The notes beneath the pieces were generated by a model. The model was not told the origin of the DNA, ran no database searches, and was given only the letters and a program-made list of their open reading frames with translations. A DNA stretch of 20,043 nt from NCBI GenBank assembly GCA_023460315.1, contig JAEWQO010000013.1, forward strand, positions 1 to 20,043, written 5' to 3'. The DNA comes from Actinomycetes bacterium. GTDB lineage: Bacteria > Actinomycetota > Coriobacteriia > Coriobacteriales > Eggerthellaceae. A program made the translations under genes and the position numbers. This document shows, one piece after another, positions 7,224 through 14,772 of this stretch. How positions within the stretch are numbered: the first letter of the stretch is position 1; every line of letters starts with the position of its first letter.

Positions 7224-8390
7224 ATGCACGCCGTTCATTGTCTGAACAACATTTCCACGCACGGCACCGATCTGCTCACCGACTCATACGAGCTGACCGA
7301 CGAGCTCGAACGAGCCACGGGCATCCTGGTCCGCAGCGCCTCGATGCACGACATGGAACTTCCCGAAGACCTGTTGGCCATCGCACGGGCAGGCGCCGGA
7401 GTGAACAACATCCCCGTGGACCGCTGCGCTGAGCAGGGAATCGTCGTCTTCAACACGCCCGGCGCGAACGCGAACGCCGTGAAGGAGCTGGTGCTGTGCG
7501 CGTTGTTTCTCGGCAGCCGCGGCATCGTCGACGGCATCGAGTGGTGCCGCCAGAACGCCGATGACGAAGGCATCGCCAAAGCCGTCGAGAAGGCAAAGAA
7601 GGCATTTGCCGGCCGCGAGATCAAGGGCAAGAAACTCGGAGTCATCGGACTGGGGGCCATCGGTGCCGAGGTGGCCAACGCAGCACTCGGCTTGGGCATG
7701 GATGTCTACGGCTATGACCCGTACGTGTCTGTGGGGGCCGCATGGAGAATATCGAGCTCCGTCAAGCACGTCACCGACCTCGACGACATCTTCCGCACCT
7801 GCGACTATCTCACCATCCACGTGCCGGCCATGGAGGGCACCGTCGGCATGATCGACAAGCGCGCCTGCTCACTGATGAAGGACGGAACGGTGTTTCTGAA
7901 TTTCTCGCGGGACACGCTGGTGGACAACGAGGCCATGGCGGAAGCCCTGGAGTCGGGGAAGGTCCACGCCTACCTCACTGATTTCGCCGTGCCGGCCGTC
8001 ATGAAAATGAAGGGAGCCATCGTGCTGCCCCATCTGGGCGCTTCGACGGCCGAAGCCGAAGACAACTGCGCAGTGATGGCCGTGAACGAACTCATGGACT
8101 ACCTCGAGCAGGGCAACATCGCGCATTCCGTGAACTATCCCACATGTGACATGGGAATTTGCCCTGAAGGAGCAGGCCGTGTCGCCGTGTTCCACCAAAA
8201 CGTCCCGAACATGATAAGCCAGATCACCAATGCATTCGGAGAAGGAGACGTCAACATCGCCAACCTCACGAACAAGGCACGGGGCGACTTCTCCTACACG
8301 CTCATCGACACCGACCATCCCGCACCCGCGGACATCATCGCGAAGTTGGAAGGCATCGATGGCGTCCGGCGTGTGCGCGTGGTGCAGTGA
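7224..8390 (+). CDS. serA: D-3-phosphoglycerate dehydrogenase with ACT domain
   Basis: This 388-aa enzyme catalyses the first step of serine biosynthesis, NAD-dependent oxidation of 3-phosphoglycerate. The substrate domain contains GAGVNNIPVDRC and NTPGANANAVKELVL. The Rossmann fold contains GVIGLGAIGAEVANAAL (~139-155). Arg229 (NFSRDTLVD) and His270 (VLPHLGAST) match the catalytic Arg and His. The segment where a catalytic Glu normally sits reads LTDFAVPAVMKMKG, with no acidic residue in the usual place. Residues ~318-388 are a C-terminal ACT domain, usually for serine feedback. The length matches the short ACT-type class. The start has AAGGAG eight bases upstream. It converges with the LCP gene. 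Confidence 0.92.
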   Translation: MHAVHCLNNISTHGTDLLTDSYELTDELERATGILVRSASMHDMELPEDLLAIARAGAGVNNIPVDRCAEQGIVVFNTPGANANAVKELVLCALFLGSRGIVDGIEWCRQNADDEGIAKAVEKAKKAFAGREIKGKKLGVIGLGAIGAEVANAALGLGMDVYGYDPYVSVGAAWRISSSVKHVTDLDDIFRTCDYLTIHVPAMEGTVGMIDKRACSLMKDGTVFLNFSRDTLVDNEAMAEALESGKVHAYLTDFAVPAVMKMKGAIVLPHLGASTAEAEDNCAVMAVNELMDYLEQGNIAHSVNYPTCDMGICPEGAGRVAVFHQNVPNMISQITNAFGEGDVNIANLTNKARGDFSYTLIDTDHPAPADIIAKLEGIDGVRRVRVVQ

Positions 8391-8470
8391 GAAAGGGTTC
8401 TCGCGCCCACCCGCCGTCCTGAAAAAAGCGTTAGCTGGCCCGGCACCATCTTTAGAAAGCATTGACTGAC

Positions 8471-8500
8471 GTGAGGTTGTCCCCCGGCCGACAACCTCAC
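8471..8500. terminator. Hairpin between convergent serA and LCP genes
   Basis: GTGAGGTTGTC (8471-8481) and GACAACCTCAC (8490-8500) form a perfect 11-bp stem with an 8-base loop, CCCCGGCC. It lies between the serA stop (8390) and the LCP stop (8517), so it could end both transcripts. Neither side has a U-tract, so its efficiency as an intrinsic terminator is uncertain. Confidence 0.55.
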
Positions 8501-8516
8501 CTTGATCGGCGCTTCC

Positions 8517-10088
8517 CTAGCTCCAGTCGGCACCTAGAACGACGAGGAAGTCGGTGTCGAACGCATATGATCCATCGTTGAGCTGGGCCTCTCCAACACC
8601 GATTGTCGAGGCGATCTCCTTCGCCTCATCGGCTTGGCTGCTTGTGTTATACACGACGATCGTCTGGGAATAGGTGAAACTCTCAGCGTTGCCGGTGTCG
8701 ACCGTGTATCCTTGGTCCTCCAACTTCGAAGCGGCCTCCAAACCGGCACCGGCCAAGCCGTTTCCGTTGCGCACGGCAACGCTGCCCTCTTTTTTACTCG
8801 AAGAGGTCGCTCCGTCCTCCCCGTCCTGCTCCTCGTTCAGCTGACCGCTGCCCGTGCTGGCAAGGACCGTGCCCGAGCTCTCGTCGACAATGTCCTCCTC
8901 AGTGGGAGGCAGACCCTGGTCGACCCGATCCATCATCTTCTCCCATTCCTCGGTATCGTTGATCTCATACCAGATGCCATCCGTGTAGAGCGACGTCGTG
9001 GGCTCCATGCCCGAATAGATGTCGGTCGAAGGATCGAGCCCCTGCATGATCTGAGCCAAACCGACGATATCATTGATGGAAAGATCGGTGGTCACGTAGT
9101 TCGAGAGAGCGGTGACCGTCGATGCCATGGTAACGACATCGGCCGAGAGGATCTTCTTCGCGATGGCCGCCAGAACGAGGCGCTGATTCGCCGCACGATA
9201 TGAGTCACCGTCGCCATATTCGTCATAGGCATGCCGCGACCGGCACAGGATGAGAGCCTGATCGCCGTTGAGTGTCTGAAGGCCTGCATCCAGATGGCCG
9301 CCTGCGTCCTCATCGTCGATCTCCATGGGAACGTCGACCTCGACTCCGCCGAGAGCATCAACGATGTCCTTGAATCCGTCGAAGTTGATTTCCGCATAAT
9401 GGGAGATGGGAACCCCTGCCAGTTCTGAAACGGTCTCGACCGTCAGGGCAGCACCGCCAATCGCGTAGGCGGCATTGAGCTTGTTCACTCCGTATTCCCC
9501 CATGTCGATCCGAGTGTCACGATGGATAGAGACCATGGTGACCTTCTTGTTCACCGGGTCGACCCGCATGAGGATGATGCTGTCGCTGCGGAACTGGTCG
9601 CCCGCATACTCTTCAGATGCCGCACGGTCGTTGGAACCGTCAGTTCCCATGAGCAGCACGTAGAAGGGCTCATTGGCCAGATCAGTCTCGACGAGGGCAT
9701 TGCGAAGATCGTCGTCAACGCCGTCCTGCAGGTTTCCCTCAAGCACAAAGTGGACATAGGCGAACGCCGCACCCCCGCCGCCCACGCACAACGCAAGAAC
9801 TACAGCAAGCGCAACGAGCAGTCTCTTCTTGCGTTTGCGCCGTGACCGCTCACGCGCATAGTCGCGCTGCGATATGCGACGTGCTGCCGAGTCCTGGGGG
9901 GAATCCGAACGCATTCGGGCGGCAGAGGAACCCGACGAACCGAAAGAACCGCGGGAAGCCGGATCGAAGGAACGGTCACGACGCTGGCCGGACCGGTCGT
10001 CACGACGGCCTGCAGAAGCGCGGGCATCTCGACCCGGCGCGGCGGGCATTCGACGGGCGTGCGACAAATTGCTGCGTTTGCTGTCCAT
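8517..10088 (-). CDS. LCP-family (LytR-CpsA-Psr) cell-wall glycopolymer ligase with LytR_C domain
   Basis: This is a 523-aa type II membrane protein. Residues 1-88 are a disordered, Arg/Ser-rich cytoplasmic tail ending in RSRRKRKKR, and a single membrane span follows at ~89-112. The LCP catalytic core (~140-330) has FYVLLMGTDGSND, RSDSIILMRVDP, VSIHRDTRI and GVNKLNAAYAIGG, including the conserved Asp/Arg residues. A low-complexity acidic/Ser linker (~390-433) leads to a LytR_C domain (~435-520, VAVRNGNGLAGAG). LCP enzymes transfer lipid-linked glycopolymers such as teichoic acid, arabinogalactan or capsule onto peptidoglycan outside the membrane. It lies 108 bases downstream of murT-gatD on the same strand and may share its transcript. 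The ribosome-binding site is weak. Confidence 0.9.
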   Translation of the reverse strand: MDSKRSNLSHARRMPAAPGRDARASAGRRDDRSGQRRDRSFDPASRGSFGSSGSSAARMRSDSPQDSAARRISQRDYARERSRRKRKKRLLVALAVVLALCVGGGGAAFAYVHFVLEGNLQDGVDDDLRNALVETDLANEPFYVLLMGTDGSNDRAASEEYAGDQFRSDSIILMRVDPVNKKVTMVSIHRDTRIDMGEYGVNKLNAAYAIGGAALTVETVSELAGVPISHYAEINFDGFKDIVDALGGVEVDVPMEIDDEDAGGHLDAGLQTLNGDQALILCRSRHAYDEYGDGDSYRAANQRLVLAAIAKKILSADVVTMASTVTALSNYVTTDLSINDIVGLAQIMQGLDPSTDIYSGMEPTTSLYTDGIWYEINDTEEWEKMMDRVDQGLPPTEEDIVDESSGTVLASTGSGQLNEEQDGEDGATSSSKKEGSVAVRNGNGLAGAGLEAASKLEDQGYTVDTGNAESFTYSQTIVVYNTSSQADEAKEIASTIGVGEAQLNDGSYAFDTDFLVVLGADWS

Positions 10089-10196
10089 CGTTCCATTGTG
10101 CCGGGCTCCCGCACGAAGCGCAAGCGAGCACGTCTTTTTTCTGGGAAAATGCCACAGGTTCGCCGAGAGCGGCCCCTGCGGCGGCGCTCTTCCCGC

Positions 10197-12491
10197 TTAT
10201 CGCACACCCAGCTGCGCGCACATATGCGCGTTCGCCGCCCGCTCGGCCGTATCGTCAAGGGGGATAAGCCCGGGGTGCGCCACTCCGGCTCGTCGTTGGC
10301 GACGAGCGAGGGCTCGGTCAAGCAGATCGTCGGCCACCTCAGGATTCTTCGACAGCAGCGGTCCGTGAAGGTAGGTTCCCACCACGTTGCGGTAGAGCAC
10401 ACCATCGCTGTGATCCGTGTCGTTGTTCCCGTGGCCAACCGTTGAGACGACCCTCCCGAAAGGCTCGGCTCCCTCGCCGAGATAGGTGCGTCCGGCATGG
10501 TTCTCGTAGCCAACGACGGGAGTGGAGAAACGGGAAGAGCGGAGAACGATGTTGTCGATGAGGCGGCTCGAGGACGAGGAAGCACGCCCGGTGGTCACGT
10601 CGATGATGCCGAGACCCTCCACCGTCTCATCCGCAAGCAACCATTCTTGGCCAAGTATTTGATAGCCGCCGCAAATGGCCAACAGCGCACCATCGTCCTC
10701 GACAAACGTGCGCAGGTCATCGCGCATGCGCATGAGTTCAGCCGCCGCGAGACGCTGTTCGCGATCAGGACCTCCGCCCAAGAAAACGAGATCGACCTCA
10801 TGCAAGTCAACGGATTCCCCATATCTCACCCGCTTGACTTCGACGGGAATTCCCCGATCATGCAACCGGCATGCCAGGACGCGGACGTTGCCGCCATCCC
10901 CGTACAGGTTCAGGAGATCGGGAAACAGATGGGCGATGACCACCGGGGACTCATCGGTGGAAGAAGGGCGCGCGGGAACAGGACAGCCCCAATCAGGGAA
11001 ACGGTCCCTCGCATGCGGAACAGATCCGGCACGCTGCGCGCACGAGGCTGCGGCATCCTGCCCCGAATCCTCGAGACGAGCCTCAATGTGATCGGAAGGC
11101 GAATCGCCGCGGGACCCTCGGGTGCCAGAGGATCCGGATCCGTCTTGAGCCAACCGATCCATGTCTGCCTGGACGGCGGGCAGCACCGTATAATTGGCGA
11201 TGAGGTAGACGCATGCCCCTGCAGGCAGCTCCGCAAGGCTCGCGAATACATCGGACGCCCCTCCGACGAGCCGGGCATCCAACCCGGCATATTTCAAGCG
11301 CACCTGGAGGTCGTTTCTGCGCGTGCCGCCAGCGAACACCGCAAGAGCGCCCTCTCCGGCAAGCTCCTCAAAATCGATGTCCCACAACCACGAGACATCA
11401 TGCCCGTCCGCCTCCCTGTCGTTTACGAAGAACGCGACGGCCTTCGAGCCCTTGTCCTGCAGAATGATCTTGATGTTCTGGTTGAAACCCGTCGGGTTCT
11501 TGGCCAAGTTGAGCAGGGCCGGCCGCCCATCGACCTCATAGGACTGCAGGCGCCCGTTGCGGGGAGCGAATGCGTCGACGGCGTTCTGCACAGCCGCTTC
11601 TGGGCAGCCCATCAGGCCGGCCGCCACCTCGACCGCCGCAAGGTTGTACACCATATAGGCACCGCTGAAAGAAGCCTTCAGCCGCTTGATGCCCGCAGGG
11701 CCAGCTGCATCATCCTTCGGACCCCGAAGGGCAAATGACAGGCCGCCCGCACCCAGGCTGACCTCTCCCACCTCATAGTCAGGTGCGGGCCTGCCAAAAC
11801 CGCATGAAGGGCAATGGTAGTCTCCCAACTGCCCATACTGGCGATAGGAATACTCAAGCATCGTCGAACACCGCTGGCACATCTGCGCGTCGGTCACGGT
11901 GTTCTGCGGAAGACCCAAGTCCTCGCCAATGCCGAACCCGATCGCCCGGTTGTCAACCCGATCGGCCACTGCCGCACACAGCGGATCATCGACGTTGTAG
12001 ACGAGCACCGTGCCGGGCGAGCTCTCAAGCGCGCCAACGATGCTGTCCTGGACACGGTCGATCTCGCCCACCCGATCCAGCTGGTCGCGAAACAGGTTCA
12101 ACAACAACACGTAGTCAGCCTGAAGAAACGGCAATATCTTGGCGAGCCACAGCTCATCGCTCTCGAACACGCCCCAGTCGGAGGGACGTGCGTGCAGCAG
12201 CGCCGTCGCAACTCCCGAATCAAGATTCGCTCCCGTGCGGTTGCACACGACTCGCTCCCCCGCCAACTCCAACGCGTCGGCCAGCAGATTCGTGACCGTG
12301 GTCTTGCCATTGGTGCCCACGACGCACACCGAGCCCTTGGCCAGCTTCGGCGTCAGATGGCCAATGAGGGAAGGATCAACATACAGGGCAACCTTGCCGG
12401 GAAAGTTCGCGGCAGGACGATGAAAGACGTGTTTCAAGCCCCATGTGGAGATGGCGCCGATGGCGCGCGCGCAGGCGAACTGAAAGCCCAT
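10197..12491 (-). CDS. murT/gatD: Single-chain MurT-GatD: lipid II isoglutaminyl synthase
   Basis: This 764-aa protein joins two subunits that are normally separate. Residues ~1-450 are MurT: a GTNGKTT P-loop (59-65), a zinc ribbon C205-x2-C208/C227-x2-C230, the KNPTGFNQ signature (331-338) and DGHDVSWLWD (362-371). Residues ~451-513 are a Ser/Gly/Arg/Ala-rich linker. Residues ~516-764 are a GatD/CobQ-type glutaminase with LGGGPDREQ (~571), nucleophile Cys607 (AICGGYQILG) and His709 (GTYLHGP). The complex amidates the D-glutamate of the lipid II stem peptide to D-isoglutamine. The start at 12491 has GGAAGGA upstream; the open frame continues 30 codons further without a ribosome-binding site. 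The frame is continuous through the junction. A good promoter lies just upstream. Confidence 0.9.
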   Translation of the reverse strand: MGFQFACARAIGAISTWGLKHVFHRPAANFPGKVALYVDPSLIGHLTPKLAKGSVCVVGTNGKTTVTNLLADALELAGERVVCNRTGANLDSGVATALLHARPSDWGVFESDELWLAKILPFLQADYVLLLNLFRDQLDRVGEIDRVQDSIVGALESSPGTVLVYNVDDPLCAAVADRVDNRAIGFGIGEDLGLPQNTVTDAQMCQRCSTMLEYSYRQYGQLGDYHCPSCGFGRPAPDYEVGEVSLGAGGLSFALRGPKDDAAGPAGIKRLKASFSGAYMVYNLAAVEVAAGLMGCPEAAVQNAVDAFAPRNGRLQSYEVDGRPALLNLAKNPTGFNQNIKIILQDKGSKAVAFFVNDREADGHDVSWLWDIDFEELAGEGALAVFAGGTRRNDLQVRLKYAGLDARLVGGASDVFASLAELPAGACVYLIANYTVLPAVQADMDRLAQDGSGSSGTRGSRGDSPSDHIEARLEDSGQDAAASCAQRAGSVPHARDRFPDWGCPVPARPSSTDESPVVIAHLFPDLLNLYGDGGNVRVLACRLHDRGIPVEVKRVRYGESVDLHEVDLVFLGGGPDREQRLAAAELMRMRDDLRTFVEDDGALLAICGGYQILGQEWLLADETVEGLGIIDVTTGRASSSSSRLIDNIVLRSSRFSTPVVGYENHAGRTYLGEGAEPFGRVVSTVGHGNNDTDHSDGVLYRNVVGTYLHGPLLSKNPEVADDLLDRALARRQRRAGVAHPGLIPLDDTAERAANAHMCAQLGVR

Positions 12492-12519
12492 GGACGATCC
12501 TTCCGGTTTGTTTGAAACC

Positions 12520-12548
12520 AGTATAGACGGTCTGCTGACAGCTGCGAA
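12520..12548 (-). promoter_or_regulatory. murT/gatD: Sigma70-type promoter of murT-gatD
   Basis: On the minus strand TTCGCA (12548-12543) and TATACT (12525-12520) are spaced by exactly 17 bases. The -10 lies 28 bases before the ATG at 12491, leaving room for a short leader with GGAAGGA. Confidence 0.6.
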
Positions 12549-12629
12549 CCGCAGCTTTCCCTGTCGGCACGGCCCCTCCACAAACGCCCGCCCGAACCCT
12601 TTGCGACAAAAATCAGGAATCCAGTTGAC

Positions 12630-12718
12630 GGCTTGGCTACACCATCCAAGCCACGCGTCCCGCTCATGACATCATGATGTTGTACGCTATTCCACACCCA
12701 CAACGTCACCTTCGGTGA
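12630..12718. repeat. Three inverted repeats in the murT-gatD / deacetylase divergent region
   Basis: GGCTTGG-ctacaccat-CCAAGCC lies at 12630-12652. The perfect 12-bp palindrome ACATCATGATGT lies at 12669-12680. TCACC-ttc-GGTGA lies at 12706-12718. They occupy the upstream region shared by the two envelope genes and are candidates for regulator binding sites or leader structures. TTGACG at 12625-12630 has no convincing -10 partner. No gene is supported between 12492 and 12762. Confidence 0.4.
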
Positions 12719-12762
12719 TATGATCGATTACGATTCATGGCATAGTGCAAGATGGGGAATGC

Positions 12763-14079
12763 ATGACAAACGGCGATTTTGACAATCTGTTTCCCCCTGC
12801 GCAAGAGGGGGATGGGGAAAAGCTGCGGCCAAAACGGCCTGAGCATCGTCCATCCCAACGGCCATCCGCCGCCTCCCGACACTGTTCTCGCTACCAGGAT
12901 CGTGACCGTTATCTAAGCAGGTCACGCACGGTGCATCGATCAGGCCACCGCGTCGCGAAAGCCCTCATTGGCATCGGCATCTTGGCTGTGCTCGCCCTGG
13001 TCCTCGTCCTGTTCATACAGAACCTCCCGGCATCCATCACCCTCAATGGCACCCAGCTCGATGTTGGTGGAGACAGGACGGTTGCGGACGCATTGAGCGC
13101 TGGCGACATCCAGCCCCAACCGGGCGACCTGGTCGCAGTTGACGGATCCGTCCTCGAGGACGGCCAGGGAGAACCCTTCCACGCCACCATCAACGGGCAG
13201 GTCACCACCGACCCCACGACCAAACTCACCTCAGGAGACGTCGTTGAGATAAGCGACGGCGAAAACATCGAAGAGCCGGCAGACGTGACGGAAGTCGCCA
13301 TTCCCTACACCGTCACCCAGGAGGGAGGAGGCGCCATCCACGCCATCGAAGGAGAGGGCGTGGATGGCAGCAAGACGACGAAGACCGGGAGCATCTCGGG
13401 ACTGACGGTCGAACAGGTCGATCAAGAACCGACAAACATCGTCCGCCGCAATCTGACTCCTGATGTCGGCAACGACAAGGTGATCGCCCTCACCTTCGAT
13501 GACGGACCTTGGCCGAACTCAACCGAGCAGGTGCTCGACGTGCTTGCCGAAAATGATGCCAAAGCAACGTTCTTCACTGTTGGCAACTGCATTACAGGAA
13601 GCAGGGTCGATCTGGTAAAGCGGGCAGCAGCCGAAGGCCACCAGATATGCACCCACTCCTTCGATCACGCAGCGGGCAGTGGAAAGAGCGTGGATCTCGG
13701 CCTCATGACACCCGACGAGCAGGTCGCCGAGATCGAGAAGGGCTATGCCGCCATCGAAGCCGTCACCGGCGAGCCGGCAAGCCATGTCATCCGCACACCC
13801 GGAGGCAACTACGGCACCGAGGTCATCAAAAACATCCGATCGCTCGTGTCCTATGAAATCGGCTGGAACATCGACTCCCATGACTGGAAGAAGCCCGGAG
13901 TAAGCGCGATTGTCTCCGAAATAGAAAGCGCTTGGTCAGGTTCAATTGTCCTTATGCACGATGGCGGAGGAGACCGCTCGCAGACCGTCGAAGCCTTGAA
14001 GCAGGCGCTTCCCTACCTCAAGGCACAAGGTTACCGCTTCGTCACCATGGACGAGCTGCTCAGCTACCCCCTCTCCTAA
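12763..14079 (+). CDS. Membrane-anchored NodB-family polysaccharide deacetylase
   Basis: This 438-aa protein has a charged cytoplasmic N-terminus (1-65), one membrane span (~66-88) and an extracytoplasmic part. Residues ~90-230 are beta-rich, with two stretches like the ubiquitin-like/DUF348-type wall domains (SITLNGTQLDVGGDRTVADA and a TSGDVVEISDG segment); that assignment is tentative. Residues ~238-436 are the NodB deacetylase domain with TFDDGP (244-249), the metal ligands H298 and H302 (THSFDH), RTPGG (344-348) and LMHDGG with H399. All motifs of the metal-dependent mechanism are present. The substrate is probably peptidoglycan or a wall-linked glycan. I use the ATG at 12763 after GGGGA; an in-frame GTG at 12745 would add six residues. 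It diverges from murT-gatD. Confidence 0.9.
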   Translation: MTNGDFDNLFPPAQEGDGEKLRPKRPEHRPSQRPSAASRHCSRYQDRDRYLSRSRTVHRSGHRVAKALIGIGILAVLALVLVLFIQNLPASITLNGTQLDVGGDRTVADALSAGDIQPQPGDLVAVDGSVLEDGQGEPFHATINGQVTTDPTTKLTSGDVVEISDGENIEEPADVTEVAIPYTVTQEGGGAIHAIEGEGVDGSKTTKTGSISGLTVEQVDQEPTNIVRRNLTPDVGNDKVIALTFDDGPWPNSTEQVLDVLAENDAKATFFTVGNCITGSRVDLVKRAAAEGHQICTHSFDHAAGSGKSVDLGLMTPDEQVAEIEKGYAAIEAVTGEPASHVIRTPGGNYGTEVIKNIRSLVSYEIGWNIDSHDWKKPGVSAIVSEIESAWSGSIVLMHDGGGDRSQTVEALKQALPYLKAQGYRFVTMDELLSYPLS

Positions 14080-14530
14080 AGCCAAAGCGGCACCGACCGG
14101 CGCGGCGCTTTCCCAAAGAAGCCTGGTCGATGCAGCGTGCCCTGCACCAGATTGTCAGGAGTTCCGCACGGCGCATAGGGAACGCAGGCGGAAGTGTCCC
14201 GCGAGGGATACCGCATGACGGCGGACTTCATGTTGAGCACCTCGCGCAGGGTAGCGGGGCGGGCCAAGGCATCGGGCGGTCCTCATAGCGGACCATCCCT
14301 CTTTGATGGCGACGGGACAGCCCGAAAACATGATGTCATGGTGCAGATCATGCAGCGCCATGACAGCGGTGACGCCGTGCGCGGCATTGAGCGTTTCCAA
14401 AGCTGCAGGATCTCGAGTTGGTGGGATAGGCTGAGAAAGGTCGCGAGCTCTCCCAAGAAGAGGATATTCGTTTTCTGGGACAGAGCCAGGCCGCACGAGA
14501 AACGAGAGGATAAGAGGCGAAAAGAGGCCG
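14076..14530 (-). pseudogene. Decayed C-terminal remnant of a siderophore/heme-type (FepC/FecE-like) ABC ATPase
   Basis: Minus-strand translation across frames rebuilds the C-terminal half of an iron-complex ABC ATPase. One frame (~14495-14405) reads ALSQKTNILFLGEL and then FLSLSHQLEILQL, the Walker B/D-loop region with DEP decayed to GEL. A second frame (14400 to ~14290) reads LETLNAAHGV and then TAVMALHDLHHD, the H-loop, up to AIKEG. A third frame (from ~14275) reads PPDALARPATLREVLNMKSA and ends near CVPYAPC. At least two frameshifts are needed, and the N-terminal half with Walker A is missing; it would lie where the tRNA and its promoter now stand. The last frame stays open to 14076, so the native stop is uncertain. 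It would once have powered iron-siderophore or heme import. No intact ORF remains. Confidence 0.75.
14084..14111 (+). terminator. Weak terminator-like hairpin after the deacetylase gene
   Basis: AAAGCG (14084-14089) can pair with CGCTTT (14106-14111) across a GC-rich loop, starting five bases after the stop codon. The stem is short and has no U-tract beyond the TTT in its own arm, so the call is weak. Confidence 0.3.
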
Positions 14531-14539
14531 TGAAACCCT

Positions 14540-14568
14540 TGCGGCCAGTGCGGCATTTCGCTATACTT
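14540..14568 (+). promoter_or_regulatory. tRNA-Thr promoter
   Basis: TTGCGG (14540-14545) and TATACT (14563-14568) are spaced by 17 bases, with the tRNA 5' end 28 bases after the -10. It is located exactly where a tRNA promoter is expected. Confidence 0.65.
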
Positions 14569-14596
14569 CTTACTCGCGCTTCCTTGCGAAGCCTTC

Positions 14597-14672
14597 GCCA
14601 ACGTGGCTCAGCTGGTAGAGCAACGCACTCGTAATGCGTAGGTCAGCGGTTCGAATCCGCTCGTTGGCTCCA
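14597..14672 (+). tRNA. tRNA-Thr (anticodon CGT)
   Basis: A full cloverleaf is visible. The acceptor stem is GCCAACG/CGTTGGC and the D arm GCTC-AGCTGGTA-GAGC. The anticodon stem ACGCA/TGCGT encloses loop CTCGTAA, with anticodon CGT at 14630-14632 (reads ACG). The T arm is AGCGG-TTCGAAT-CCGCT, the discriminator base is T, and CCA is encoded. An integrase gene immediately downstream points toward this tRNA, so its 3' part is the likely attachment site. Confidence 0.96.
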
Positions 14673-14681
14673 GAATTATCG

Positions 14682-14718
14682 CAGGTCAGTCATGGATACT
14701 TGGCTGGCCTGTTTGCTT
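14682..14718 (+). terminator. Terminator of tRNA-Thr
   Basis: CAGGTCAG (14682-14689) pairs with CTGGCCTG (14704-14711) as an 8-bp RNA stem including one U-G pair, followed by TTTGCTTT. It begins ten bases after the CCA end. If the left attachment core lies in the tRNA, this terminator belongs to the element. Confidence 0.5.
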
Positions 14719-14742
14719 TCCGGAATTCCCAAAAGCACCCTT

Positions 14743-14762
14743 AGGACACAATCAGGACACAA
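14743..14762. repeat. Tandem AGGACACAA repeats, probable integrase arm-type sites
   Basis: AGGACACAA occurs at 14743-14751 and again at 14754-14762, an 11-base period. The pair lies between the tRNA attachment site and the 3' end of the integrase gene. Tyrosine integrases commonly bind short direct repeats at this position through an N-terminal arm-binding domain. The assignment is by position and pattern, not by a known motif. Confidence 0.45.
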
Positions 14763-14772
14763 CGGGCCGAAG

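Noticed and set aside
10497..11738. 413-aa plus-strand ORF opposite murT-gatD
   Set aside because: Antisense to conserved MurT and GatD motifs, with no domain or ribosome-binding site support.
14194..14634. 146-aa plus-strand ORF running into tRNA-Thr
   Set aside because: It overlaps the tRNA and its promoter and is antisense to the ABC ATPase fossil; composition is not protein-like.
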